Assembly (NCBI GenBank): GCA_900549475.1
Contig: UROF01000002.1
Coordinates: 124,001 to 188,000, forward strand
DNA length: 64,000 nt
Origin: an uncultured Eubacteriales bacterium
Lineage (GTDB): Bacteria > Bacillota > Clostridia > Oscillospirales > Oscillospiraceae
Direction: 5' to 3'
In this document: in pieces, positions 34,463 to 43,036 of the stretch
Layout: every line of letters starts with the position of its first letter
Numbering within the stretch: position 1 is the first letter of the stretch
Notes under the pieces: generated by a model
What the model was told of the DNA's origin: nothing
Database searches by the model: none
The model's input: the letters and a program-made list of their open reading frames with translations, nothing else
Program-made: the position numbers and the translations under genes

Positions 34463-35908
34463 ATGATGAAAGAACATTATGGCGTGTCCCATTGGCCTGA
34501 TGAAAAGGCCATCTTTGCCAAAATGGACCGTCTGGTGAACGAGCCTCTGCACCACATCAAGCCGGAAGCCATGCGGCGCTACCTCGACTATTTTGACACC
34601 AAGTGCAAGGGCTCCAAAGCCATGATCGACGAGGCCAAAAAAGTCATCCCCGGCGGTGTACAGCACAACCTGGCCTTCAACTATCCCTTCCCTCTGGTCA
34701 TCACCAAGGCGGAGGGTGCCTACCTATACGATATCGACGGCAACCGGTATGTAGACTATCTCCAGGCCGGCGGTCCCACTCTGCTGGGCAGCAACTACGG
34801 ACCGGTAAATGAGAAGGTGTGGGAGGTGGTACGGGAATCCGGCCCGGTGACCGGCCTGTTCCACCCCTATGAGAAGAAGCTGGCGGAGAAGATCCGAGAG
34901 TGCATGCCCTGGGTGGAGATGTACCGGTGTCTCGCCAGCGGCACCGAGGCAGACATGGTAGCCATCCGCATCGCCCGCACCTACACCGGCAAGCAGCGGA
35001 TCGTGAAGGTGGGCGGCGCCTACCACGGCTGGAGCGATCAGCTGGTCTACTCCCTCCACATCCCCTACACCAAGACCTTTGAGGCCCACGGCATCCCCAA
35101 GGAGGCCAGCGCCAACACCTGCGAGTTCTTCCCCGGTGACGTGGAGGGGCTGCGGAAGGTACTGGAGGAGAATGAGAAATACGGCGGCACCGCAGCGGTG
35201 CTGATCGAGCCCTTTGGCCCCGAGAGCGGCACCCGGCCTGTGGCTCTGGACTTTGCCGCCAAGGCCCGGGAGCTGTGCGATGAATTCGGTGCCCTGCTGA
35301 TCTTCGACGAGGTAGTCACCGCCTTCCGGGTAGGCCCCGGCGGCGCCCAGGGATTCTTCGATGTACGGCCTGACCTTACGGTATTCGGAAAGATCGTGGC
35401 CGGCGGTTACCCCATGGCCGGCGGCGTAGGCGGTCGGGAGGAGATCATGTCCTGCGTAGCGGCAGGCGTCAAGGCGGGCAAAAAGAAAGCCTATGTAGGC
35501 GGCACCCTGACAGCTAACCCCCTCAGCTGTGCGGCAGGCTACTTTGCCATCGATGAGATCGTCCGTCAGGACGCGGCCAGAAAGGCCGGAGAAAACGGCG
35601 ACAAGCTCTGCGCGGGCATCCAGAAGCTGATCGACAAGTACGATTTGCCTTTCGTCACCTGGAATACCGGCTCCATCGTCCACTTCGAGGTCTCCGGCGT
35701 CATGTACCTGAGCGTCACAGACCCGGATATCTTCACCAAGATCCCCGAGCGTCAGAAATATATCGAGGAGTTCGGCGCGGCCCTCACCGCCAACGGCGTG
35801 ATCACCCTGGCCGGCTCCCGGATCTATACCAGCATGGCCGACAACGACGACACCATCGCCCAGACCCTGAACGCATTTGAGGATGTATTTTCCAACGTAG
35901 AGCGCTGA
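34463..35908 (+). CDS. Class III PLP aminotransferase, glutamate-1-semialdehyde aminomutase-like
   Basis: A 481-residue fold-type I PLP enzyme. Visible features are the phosphate-binding SGTEADMVAIRIAR near residue 160, AYHGWSDQ near 190, the PLP-contacting Asp in LLIFDEVVTAFR near 280 and the Schiff-base Lys310 in FGKIVAGGYPMAGG. The pattern resembles GSA aminomutase and related omega-transaminases, but no hem genes are near, and residues 1-60 are longer than in HemL. It probably transfers an amino group to or from a pathway intermediate. Two ATGs lie after GGAGG; I chose 34463. Confidence 0.85.
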   Translation: MMKEHYGVSHWPDEKAIFAKMDRLVNEPLHHIKPEAMRRYLDYFDTKCKGSKAMIDEAKKVIPGGVQHNLAFNYPFPLVITKAEGAYLYDIDGNRYVDYLQAGGPTLLGSNYGPVNEKVWEVVRESGPVTGLFHPYEKKLAEKIRECMPWVEMYRCLASGTEADMVAIRIARTYTGKQRIVKVGGAYHGWSDQLVYSLHIPYTKTFEAHGIPKEASANTCEFFPGDVEGLRKVLEENEKYGGTAAVLIEPFGPESGTRPVALDFAAKARELCDEFGALLIFDEVVTAFRVGPGGAQGFFDVRPDLTVFGKIVAGGYPMAGGVGGREEIMSCVAAGVKAGKKKAYVGGTLTANPLSCAAGYFAIDEIVRQDAARKAGENGDKLCAGIQKLIDKYDLPFVTWNTGSIVHFEVSGVMYLSVTDPDIFTKIPERQKYIEEFGAALTANGVITLAGSRIYTSMADNDDTIAQTLNAFEDVFSNVER

Positions 35909-35922
35909 AAGGAGAACACGAT

Positions 35923-37239
35923 ATGATCCGTAAACTGGATGTGGAAAACCTGACCTATGCCTTTCCCGAGGTAGCCTTTGACAACGACTATGTCATCGCC
36001 ACCTACCAGGCTAAGGTACAGACCAAGAACATTGAAAAGCTGGCTATGGCCATTGCCGACGAGCAGACCACCGGTACCTGGATCAAGGTAGGGGCGGATT
36101 CTCTGGAAAAGACCCGGCGCTTCGGCTCCAAGCTGGTAGCCCTCTACGAGGTTCCCGATGTGGGATGTGACTACCAGTCCGACGAGCCGCCTATGTATAT
36201 CATCCAGGTGGCCTACCCCATGTCCAACTTCTCCACCAGCATGTCCGCCATGCTGACTATCCTCTTCGGCAACATCTCCGCCTCCGGCATGATCCGCCTG
36301 ATCGATGTGGCCTTCCCCAAGAAGTTTATCGCCCAGTTCCAGGGCCCCAAGTTCGGCGTGGAGGGCCTGCGGAAGGTATTGGAGGTACCTGATCGTCCTC
36401 TCCTCAACGCCATGATCAAGCCCAATATCGGCTGGACCCCGGATGAGGGCGCGGACCTGTTTTATCACGCCTGCAAAGGCGGCGTAGACATCATCAAAGA
36501 CGACGAGCTGATGCTGGCCGACGGCCCCTTCTGCCCTCTGAAGGAACGGGTCACCAAGTTCATGGAGAAGGAGAAGCAGGTCTTTGCCGAGACCGGCGAG
36601 CACAGCCTCTACGCCGTCAATATCTCCGACAGCACCGAGAAGGTCCGGGACAACGCCTACCGGGCTCTGGAGTACGGCACCAACTGCCTCATGGTCAACA
36701 CCTACACCACCGGCTTTGACACCCTGAAGATGCTGGCGGAGGACCCCAACATCAACGTGCCCATCCTGGCCCATGTGAACTTTGCGGGTACCATGGCCGC
36801 CTCCACCTACACCGGTATCGCCGCCCCCCTGCTCATCGGCAAGATCACCCGTCTGGCCGGCGGCGACTTCCAGATCAACGGCCATCCCTACGGCAAGTTC
36901 CCCGTACCCTACAAGATGTTCTACCGCAGCTTCAAGTTCTTCACCCAGCCCTGGTGGAACATCAAGCCCATGATGTATGCTTGTTCCGGCGGCACCACGC
37001 AGCTGGCGGTGGAAAAGATCATCCGGGATGTGGGCACCGATGTGATCCTGGCCGCAGGCGGCGGCGTCCACGGCCATCCCGACGGCAGCGAGGCCGGCGC
37101 CAAGAGCATGCGTCAGGCCATTGACGCGGCCATCGCCGGTATCCCCGTAACGGAATACGCCAAGGACCATGCGGAGCTGGCCCGGATGCTGGGTTATCTG
37201 AACCCGGATCTCCGCAAGAACTTCGATCTGATGAACTAA
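35923..37239 (+). CDS. RuBisCO-like protein (form IV-type large-subunit homologue)
   Basis: A 438-residue RuBisCO large-chain fold protein. By alignment by eye, active-site positions are kept: Glu47 and Trp53 (RuBisCO E60, W66), Asn117 (N123), Lys166 (K175), the KDDE motif Lys192/Asp194/Glu195 (K201, D203, E204), His284 (H294), Lys325 (K334), Ser355 (S379) and Gly379-381. Changed are K177 to Asn168 and R295 to Val285, so true carboxylase activity is unlikely. Known RLPs enolise, isomerise or decarboxylate phosphorylated diketo sugars (MtnW, OiaX). AAAGGAG precedes the ATG. It lies 14 bases after the aminotransferase; the subtype is not identified. Confidence 0.88.
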   Translation: MIRKLDVENLTYAFPEVAFDNDYVIATYQAKVQTKNIEKLAMAIADEQTTGTWIKVGADSLEKTRRFGSKLVALYEVPDVGCDYQSDEPPMYIIQVAYPMSNFSTSMSAMLTILFGNISASGMIRLIDVAFPKKFIAQFQGPKFGVEGLRKVLEVPDRPLLNAMIKPNIGWTPDEGADLFYHACKGGVDIIKDDELMLADGPFCPLKERVTKFMEKEKQVFAETGEHSLYAVNISDSTEKVRDNAYRALEYGTNCLMVNTYTTGFDTLKMLAEDPNINVPILAHVNFAGTMAASTYTGIAAPLLIGKITRLAGGDFQINGHPYGKFPVPYKMFYRSFKFFTQPWWNIKPMMYACSGGTTQLAVEKIIRDVGTDVILAAGGGVHGHPDGSEAGAKSMRQAIDAAIAGIPVTEYAKDHAELARMLGYLNPDLRKNFDLMN

Positions 37240-37249
37240 GCGTTTGCTG

Positions 37250-37278
37250 CCGCGGCGGAGGAGCCCCCTCCGCCGCGG
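37250..37278 (+). other. GC hairpin between RLP and phosphatase genes
   Basis: A perfect 12-bp stem (37250-37261 with 37267-37278) without a T tract. It may lower expression of the phosphatase or stabilise the upstream mRNA. Confidence 0.5.
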
Positions 37279-37304
37279 TATCTTACCAGGAAAGGAGAAT
37301 CCTA

Positions 37305-37931
37305 TTGTACGAAACCATTGTATTTGCCGATTTTGACGGGACCATCACTATGGAGGATACGCTGGTAGGGGCGATCCGCCTGTTTGTAGACCCGGCGGAA
37401 TTTCACCTGTATAGTCAAAAACTGGCCCAGGGCGAAATGACCCTGAGCCAGGTGGTACGTCGGGCATTTGACGGTGCGCCATCGGAGCTTCTGCCTCAGA
37501 TGCTAGAATATGTAAAGTCTGTTCCCTTGCGTCCTGGTTTTTCGGATTTTCTCGATGAAATGGAGCGCCGGGGCATCCCGGTAGTGGTGATCTCCGGGGG
37601 TGTCCGGCAATTTGTGGAGCAGACGCTGGCTCCCTTCCGTCACCGCCTGCTGGGCCTGCATGCCGTGGATCTGGACGTGAGACGCCCCCAGATGCAGCTC
37701 ATTTCCGCCTATGACAATGGCGATGAACTGCTGAAAAAGACCGACGTTATGGCACTTTATGATTATCGCCGCTCTGTGGGCATCGGCGACAGCTTCACCG
37801 ACCGAAACATGAGCCAAGCAGTGGATACCATCTTTGCCCGGGATATTCTGGCCCAGTATCTGCAAAAATGCGGCCTTCCCTATCTGCCCTATGAGAATTT
37901 CTACGATGTGATCCGTCAGTTCCCCGTATAG
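37305..37931 (+). CDS. MtnX-like HAD phosphatase
   Basis: A 208-residue HAD-IB phosphatase. The nucleophile motif FADFDGTI (Asp9, Asp11), the Ser motif VVISGGV near residue 93 and the acidic motif GIGDSFTDRNMS near 160 are present. The overall order, with a C-terminal LPYENFYDV, resembles Bacillus MtnX, which dephosphorylates the product of the RLP enolase MtnW in methionine salvage. No other mtn gene lies here. A TTG start at 37305 is supported by AAAGGAG seven bases before; no ATG is available. Last gene of the operon. Confidence 0.82.
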   Translation: MYETIVFADFDGTITMEDTLVGAIRLFVDPAEFHLYSQKLAQGEMTLSQVVRRAFDGAPSELLPQMLEYVKSVPLRPGFSDFLDEMERRGIPVVVISGGVRQFVEQTLAPFRHRLLGLHAVDLDVRRPQMQLISAYDNGDELLKKTDVMALYDYRRSVGIGDSFTDRNMSQAVDTIFARDILAQYLQKCGLPYLPYENFYDVIRQFPV

Positions 37932-37975
37932 TCGCAAATACTCATCAATGTAAAGTTAATATACTTCACTAAAAA

Positions 37976-38017
37976 AGCAGCCCCGGAGACGCAAAAAAGC
38001 TCGTCTCTGGGGCTGCT
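37976..38017 (-). terminator. Terminator of the decarboxylase gene
   Basis: A 16-bp stem with one wobble (37976-37991 with 38002-38017). On the minus strand it runs into TTTTTTAG. Confidence 0.8.
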
Positions 38018-38030
38018 GCTATATCTTTGG

Positions 38031-39380
38031 TTAGGCTTCGGCGGAGGCCCGGCTCTTCCCCGGCTGCTCCTTTACCACATAGACGGAGGATATCCCGTAA
38101 TAGCGGAACACTTCCGCTGCATCCGCTTCGATCCGTTCCCCACTTACCACGACCGGTACTGCGGGCGGGCAGGATACCGAGGGAGCTGCGCAAATCCGCC
38201 CTACTGCCTGGTCAGCGGGAACCTCCTCCCAAGGAGACAGCAAGGCCTGCCGGATAGACATGATCCGCTCCGGCGGCGCCATGCCAAGAGGGGCTTTATG
38301 TTCTTCCGTCTTTCTCTCACAGGAAGAAAACGCCAGCCAGATCCGCTCGTAATCCTCCACCTGGTTCTGGGGGGAAGCCATCAGCACCAGATGATCCGGA
38401 TCGGCATATTCACATTCCACGCCATGCCGCCGCAGTCCATCAGCCAGCGCTGTACCGGAAGAGGCCCGTACCACAATCTTCAGAGGCTCACTGTCTGCCA
38501 CATCCCAGCCCCTTGCTCGCAGCTGGCCTTTCAAACGGGAGATTCGCTTCACCATTTCTGCCAGCTGAACAGGGAACTCCCCCGCCAGATACTTATTGCA
38601 CAGATCCAAGGACTGGAGGATCAAATAGGAAGGGCTGGTAGAGCCAAAGAGAGCCATCGCCTGCCGGGCAGCCGTCTCCCCGCCCATCTCCTCTGGTTGG
38701 GCCATATGGAGATATGCCCCGCCGGTGAGGACCGGCAAGGTCTTGTGAGCTGAGTCACAGCACAGATCCGCTCCCAAATCCAACGGATGGAGCGGCACAG
38801 GCAGGAAGTGGAGATAGGCACCGTGGGCGTTGTCCACCAGCAGGGGAACGCCGTGCCGATGACACACCGGCGCCAACGCCTCAATAGGCTGCATATGACC
38901 CAGGTAATCCGGGGATGTGAGATACACCGCGGCAGGAGGTTCTTTCATCCGCCGCAGCGCCTCCTCCAGCCGCTCCGCTGTGACATCGCACCGCAGCAGC
39001 TGATAGGGCTCCGGCCACAGCCACTCTACTTTGAGATCCAGCAGAGCCGCCGCGTGCACAAAGGCTTTGTGGACATTGCGGGCAGCCAGAATCGTCCGGC
39101 GCCCCGTAGCCTGGAGAGCCAGGTACAGCATAGCCTTCAGGCACTGGGAAGATCCTCCGGCGGAATAAAAGGTGCTGCCGGCACCGAAAAGAGCGGCAGC
39201 GTTCCTCTCGCTGGCAGCGATCACGCCAGAGGCCTCGTACAAGGAGTCCGCGCCCTGGATCTCTGTAATATCCAGTCTCTCGCACCCCAGAGGCCCCACA
39301 CCTTTGTGTCCGGGCATATGGAGCCGGGAAGTGCCGCTGGCAGCATACCCACTGACAAAATCGAAAATGGGCGTCTCCAT
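38031..39380 (-). CDS. Orn/Lys/Arg decarboxylase-family PLP enzyme
   Basis: A 449-residue fold-type I PLP protein of the short decarboxylase group. It opens with SRLHMPGHKGVGP near residue 18 (MPGHKG signature), then ITEIQGADSLYEASG, the aromatic/serine turn STFYSAGGSSQ near 70, LLVDNAHGAYLHF near 185, and the PLP-Lys in DSAHKTLPVLTGGA near 212. Members decarboxylate lysine, arginine or ornithine; the longer wing domain of inducible enzymes is absent. The start overlaps the SCIFF maturase stop (TAATG), which predicts translational coupling. Link to the peptide pathway is by position only. Confidence 0.85.
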   Translation of the reverse strand: METPIFDFVSGYAASGTSRLHMPGHKGVGPLGCERLDITEIQGADSLYEASGVIAASERNAAALFGAGSTFYSAGGSSQCLKAMLYLALQATGRRTILAARNVHKAFVHAAALLDLKVEWLWPEPYQLLRCDVTAERLEEALRRMKEPPAAVYLTSPDYLGHMQPIEALAPVCHRHGVPLLVDNAHGAYLHFLPVPLHPLDLGADLCCDSAHKTLPVLTGGAYLHMAQPEEMGGETAARQAMALFGSTSPSYLILQSLDLCNKYLAGEFPVQLAEMVKRISRLKGQLRARGWDVADSEPLKIVVRASSGTALADGLRRHGVECEYADPDHLVLMASPQNQVEDYERIWLAFSSCERKTEEHKAPLGMAPPERIMSIRQALLSPWEEVPADQAVGRICAAPSVSCPPAVPVVVSGERIEADAAEVFRYYGISSVYVVKEQPGKSRASAEA

Positions 39381-40756
39381 TACAGATCTTTTTCTGCGAT
39401 CTGGAGCATAATAGCGCACTCAATGCGCTTTTTGAACAGTTCGCAGCCCTGGCGGTAAATACCGCTGATGCTGCCGGTAGCGTGGTAGGCGTTGGCGGCA
39501 CAGCCACCGGAACAGTAAAGTCTGGCCCAGCAGTCCCGGCACTCCGGACGGGAATAGGCGTTGCAGCTGCGGAATTCAGACCGTACCGCTTCATTGGTCA
39601 CACCCTGCCAGATATCACCCAGCTTGTACTTTTCTTCTCCCACAAACTGGTGGCAGGGATACAGATCTCCCCAAGGCGTCACCGCCACATATTCCGTGCC
39701 GCTGCCGCAGCCGGACAGACGCTTGTAGATGCAGGGACCGCCGGTGAGATCAAGCATATAGTGGTAGAAAGTGAAGGGCCGGCCCTCTTTTTTCCGCTTG
39801 AGCATCTCACAGGCCAGGATCTCATACTCCTTGAGCACCACCTGGATGTCCTCTTCCGTCAGAGCCGCCGGGTCATCCGGGGCACACACCACCGGCTCCA
39901 TACTCAGCCGGTCAAACCCCAGATCCGCCATATGGAATACATCCTTGGTAAAATCAGGGTTGGCATGGGTGAATGTCCCCCGCATGTAGTACTCTTTATC
40001 GCCCCGCTTCTTTACAAACTCCTGGAACTTGGGGACGATTCTGTCATAGCTGCCCTTACCTGCGTAGTCCACCCGCAGACGGTCATGGATCTCCTTACGA
40101 CCATCCAGGCTCAGCACCACATTGTGCATTTCCCGGTTGCAGAAATCGATCACATCCTCGTCCACCAGCATACCATTGGTAGTCAGTGTAAAGCGGAAAT
40201 GCTTGTTATGAATCTTCTCCTGTTCCCGGGCATAAGCCACCAGCTGCTTTACCACATCCCAGTTCATCAGCGGCTCGCCGCCAAAGAAATCCACCTCCAG
40301 ATTCCGACGGGTACCGGAGTGGGCAATCAGGAAATCAAAGGCCTGCTTTCCCACTTCATAGGACATGAGGGCCCGCTCGCCGTGGTATTTTCCCTGGCTG
40401 GCAAAGCAATAGGAGCAGTTGAGGTTGCAGGTATGGGCCACATGGAGGCACATGGCTTTGATGACCTGCTGATCCTTTTCCTTGAACTGGCCGGCAAGCT
40501 GGGCAAAGTGATCTTCGCTGAACAGCTTTCCCTGGGCCTCCAGTGTCCGGATATCCGCAAGGCACCCCCGGATCTCCGCCTCATTGACCCCTTCCATATG
40601 GCCATAGCGCTCCATGGCCTGGGCCACCAGTTCCTCCTCCGGCATGGTCTTGTATCCAGCGATCAGATCATAGGCCACCTCATCTACCACATGGATAGAA
40701 CCGGAGCAGGTATCCAGCACGATATTATATCCATTCAATTTATACTGATGTATCAT
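39380..40756 (-). CDS. scfB: SCIFF peptide thioether maturase (radical SAM/SPASM)
   Basis: A 458-residue radical SAM enzyme that forms Cys-to-Thr thioether links in the SCIFF peptide. An N-terminal RiPP-recognition region (YKLNGYNIVLDTCSGSIHVVDE) is followed by CNLNCSYC (Cys110, 114, 117) binding the SAM cluster. SPASM cysteines are seen in SGCGSGTEYVAV, LYPCHQF, RSCNAYSRPECRDCW and YCSGGCAANAYH. The gene follows scfA after a hairpin and overlaps the decarboxylase by one base. I chose the ATG at 40756 over one eight codons earlier. Confidence 0.95.
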   Translation of the reverse strand: MIHQYKLNGYNIVLDTCSGSIHVVDEVAYDLIAGYKTMPEEELVAQAMERYGHMEGVNEAEIRGCLADIRTLEAQGKLFSEDHFAQLAGQFKEKDQQVIKAMCLHVAHTCNLNCSYCFASQGKYHGERALMSYEVGKQAFDFLIAHSGTRRNLEVDFFGGEPLMNWDVVKQLVAYAREQEKIHNKHFRFTLTTNGMLVDEDVIDFCNREMHNVVLSLDGRKEIHDRLRVDYAGKGSYDRIVPKFQEFVKKRGDKEYYMRGTFTHANPDFTKDVFHMADLGFDRLSMEPVVCAPDDPAALTEEDIQVVLKEYEILACEMLKRKKEGRPFTFYHYMLDLTGGPCIYKRLSGCGSGTEYVAVTPWGDLYPCHQFVGEEKYKLGDIWQGVTNEAVRSEFRSCNAYSRPECRDCWARLYCSGGCAANAYHATGSISGIYRQGCELFKKRIECAIMLQIAEKDL

Positions 40757-40779
40757 GTGTTCCTCCCGTTTTACGCACA

Positions 40780-40810
40780 AAAAAGCCGCCCTTTATTCCG
40801 GCGGCTTTTT
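40780..40810 (-). terminator. Attenuator between SCIFF peptide and maturase genes
   Basis: An 11-bp stem (AAAAAGCCGCC with GGCGGCTTTTT). On the minus strand it ends in TTTTTTG, so much transcription may stop after the peptide gene, giving more peptide than maturase. Confidence 0.7.
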
Positions 40811-40816
40811 GTTTGT

Positions 40817-40966
40817 TTAGTTCTTGCTGGCCTTCTCGCACTGCTGGTTGGCCACGCCGCAGGAGGTCTTGCATGCGGACTGGCAGGAAGTCTGGCACTC
40901 GCCGCAGCCGCCGTTCTTAGCGCTCTCGCAAAGGTTGCGGGTCTCGATCGTCTTGATTCTTTCCAT
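40817..40966 (-). CDS. scfA: SCIFF ribosomal peptide precursor
   Basis: A 49-residue peptide too short for routine gene calling. It begins MERIKTIETRNLCESAKN, then has the Cys-rich core CGECQTSCQSACKTSCG and ends in KASKN. Seven cysteines lie within about 31 residues, matching the six-Cys-in-forty-five family near-universal in Clostridia. The core Cys residues are linked to downstream Thr by the adjacent maturase. The ATG at 40966 has GGAGA seven bases upstream. Product function in the cell is not established. Confidence 0.95.
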   Translation of the reverse strand: MERIKTIETRNLCESAKNGGCGECQTSCQSACKTSCGVANQQCEKASKN

Positions 40967-41046
40967 GAGAACATCTCCAATAATCAAATAGTATCACTTT
41001 GCCGTTTCATCAGGCAAAACAGCAAAGCACAAATGAACATATTGTA

Positions 41047-41075
41047 AGGATATCATATACCAATCAGGTTGTCAA
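41047..41075 (-). promoter_or_regulatory. Predicted promoter of scfA
   Basis: On the minus strand consensus TTGACA (41075-41070) and TATCCT (41052-41047) are 17 bases apart, about 80 bases before the scfA start. Confidence 0.65.
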
Positions 41076-41157
41076 GAAAATCCACACTATCAGGCAGGGT
41101 CCATCCAACAAGGCAGCCTATCTGCCAGTGTAGCCCACAGCTCATAGAAGGGCCGTG

Positions 41158-42168
41158 TCATTGCCTGTCATTTTCCTCTTTGTACCGTCCAGATAGGATA
41201 TCCTTCCACCATTTCTGGTGATCCAGATACCACCGTATGGTGCTGCGGATCCCATCGTAAAAATCTGTTGCGGGGCTCCATCCCAATTCCCTATGGATCT
41301 TTTCCGGGTCAACGGCATAGCGAAGATCATGTCCAGGCCGGTCATCGACAAATGTAATCAGCGATTCCGGCTTCCCCAATATCTGCAGGATGGTTTTTAC
41401 CACGTCCAGATTACTGTGCTCATTGTGGCCGCCGATATTATAAATCTCCCCTTCCCTGCCGCAGCGGATGATTTTGTCCAACGCTGCGCAATGATCGGCA
41501 ACGTACAGCCAATCCCGAACATTTTCCCCTTTTCCGTACACCGGCAGGGGCTCATCCGCTGCGGCTTTGGCGATCATCAAAGGAATCAGCTTTTCTGGAA
41601 ACTGATAGGGTCCATAGTTGTTCGAGCAGCGGGAAATCGTGGCAGGCAGATGGAATGTCCTTCCATATGCCCCCACCAGCAGATCGGCAGCAGCTTTGGA
41701 TGCCGAGTAAGGACTTGAGGCACACAGAGGTGTGGACTCTGAGAAGCGAAGATCCGGCCGGTCCAGCGGCAGATCTCCATACACTTCATCCGTCGACACC
41801 TGGTGAAAGCGGTCGACATCATATTGGAGACAGGCATCCATCAATGTCTGTGTCCCCAGAACATTGGTTTGCAGGAATAGGCCTGGGTCTTTGATGGAAC
41901 GATCCACGTGGCTCTCCGCCGCGAAATTGACCACGATATCCGGACGATAATCTGCAAAGACAGCAAAAACTGTTTCCCGATCCGTAATATCTCCTCGTAC
42001 AAACCCCATAGCAGGACGTTCCATAGCTCCCCGGAGCGTTGTGATATTGCCGGCATAGGTCAGGCTATCCAGACACAGGATCTGGTCATCCGGATGATGC
42101 TCCAACTGATAATAAATAAAGTTGGAACCGATAAAGCCTGCACCGCCAGTGACAAGAAGTTTAGCCAT
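41158..42168 (-). CDS. rfbB: dTDP-glucose 4,6-dehydratase
   Basis: A 336-residue extended short-chain dehydrogenase that converts dTDP-glucose to dTDP-4-keto-6-deoxyglucose. The NAD motif VTGGAGFIGSNFIYY is at residue 6. The catalytic set is present: STDEVYGDLP with the Thr-Asp-Glu triad near 127 and the YxxxK motif YSASKAA near 155. The C-terminal NVRDWLYVADHC and GWSPATDFYDGI are characteristic. It overlaps rfbA by eight bases. No rfbC or rfbD follows. Confidence 0.95.
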   Translation of the reverse strand: MAKLLVTGGAGFIGSNFIYYQLEHHPDDQILCLDSLTYAGNITTLRGAMERPAMGFVRGDITDRETVFAVFADYRPDIVVNFAAESHVDRSIKDPGLFLQTNVLGTQTLMDACLQYDVDRFHQVSTDEVYGDLPLDRPDLRFSESTPLCASSPYSASKAAADLLVGAYGRTFHLPATISRCSNNYGPYQFPEKLIPLMIAKAAADEPLPVYGKGENVRDWLYVADHCAALDKIIRCGREGEIYNIGGHNEHSNLDVVKTILQILGKPESLITFVDDRPGHDLRYAVDPEKIHRELGWSPATDFYDGIRSTIRWYLDHQKWWKDILSGRYKEENDRQ

Positions 42169-43036
42169 ATATACCCTCCCTATAGGACATCAGATACCGG
42201 CCATACTCTGTCATCTGAATAGGCTCCCCCAGAGCCGCCATTTCCTCCCGGCTGATAAAGCCGCTCCGCCACGCAACTTCCTCGATACAGGAAACATAGC
42301 GGCCCGTCTCGGCCTGTCGGGCCTCCACAAACGCCGACGCCTTCAACAGTGCCGCCGGAGAACCAATATCCAGCCAGGTGATCCCCTGCTCCAACAACTC
42401 CACATGAAGCTGGCCCAATGCCAGATAGGTATTGTTGACAGAGGATATCTCCAGTTCCCCTCTGCTTGATGGCTGAACCTTTTTGGCAATCTCAACCACC
42501 TGGTTATCGTAAAAATACAGTCCCGGCACTGCGTAATTTGATTTTGGTGCCTGAGGCTTTTCCTCAATGGACAACACAGCCCCGTTTTCATCAAATGCCA
42601 GGATCCCAAAATCATGCGGATTCTCTACCGGATATCCAAAAATAGTGGCCCCCTCTCTGCGAGCCATAGCCTTGTCCAAAAACAGCGCCAAGTCCTTCCC
42701 ATAGAAGAAGTTATCCCCCAGGATCAGACACACACGTTCCTTTTCAATGAACGGCTCGCCGATCAGGAACGCATCCGCCAGCCCACGCGGTGTTTCCTGT
42801 ATGGCATAGCAGATCCGCATACCCAGCTGAGAGCCATTGCCCAGCAGATACTCAAAGTGGGGTACATCCCGGGCTGTAGATATGATCAGCACTTCCCGGA
42901 TACCCGCCAACATAAGCGTGGACAAGGGATAGTAGATGAGCGGTTTATCATAAATAGGAAGAAGCTGTTTGGACACAGCCTTCGTGCCAGGATACAGTCG
43001 AGTCCCTTTCCCGCCTGCTAAAATGATTCCTTTCAT
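42161..43036 (-). CDS. rfbA: Glucose-1-phosphate thymidylyltransferase
   Basis: A 291-residue nucleotidyltransferase that makes dTDP-glucose from dTTP and glucose-1-phosphate. Signatures: GIILAGGKGTRLYPGT at residue 3, YDKPLIYYPLSTLMLAG near 28, LGDNFFYGKDL near 106 and EEKPQAPKSNYAVPGLYFYD near 155. Length is standard. It is first in the rfbA-rfbB pair. The two give the common precursor of several dTDP-6-deoxysugars; genes finishing rhamnose are not in this window. Confidence 0.95.
   Translation of the reverse strand: MKGIILAGGKGTRLYPGTKAVSKQLLPIYDKPLIYYPLSTLMLAGIREVLIISTARDVPHFEYLLGNGSQLGMRICYAIQETPRGLADAFLIGEPFIEKERVCLILGDNFFYGKDLALFLDKAMARREGATIFGYPVENPHDFGILAFDENGAVLSIEEKPQAPKSNYAVPGLYFYDNQVVEIAKKVQPSSRGELEISSVNNTYLALGQLHVELLEQGITWLDIGSPAALLKASAFVEARQAETGRYVSCIEEVAWRSGFISREEMAALGEPIQMTEYGRYLMSYREGIYG

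Noticed and set aside
35923..37931. Calling the RLP and phosphatase simply MtnW and MtnX of methionine salvage
   Set aside because: No mtnA, mtnB, mtnD or mtnK-type kinase is adjacent, the kinase is FGGY type and the aminotransferase is class III. The loop 6 lysine also argues against MtnW.
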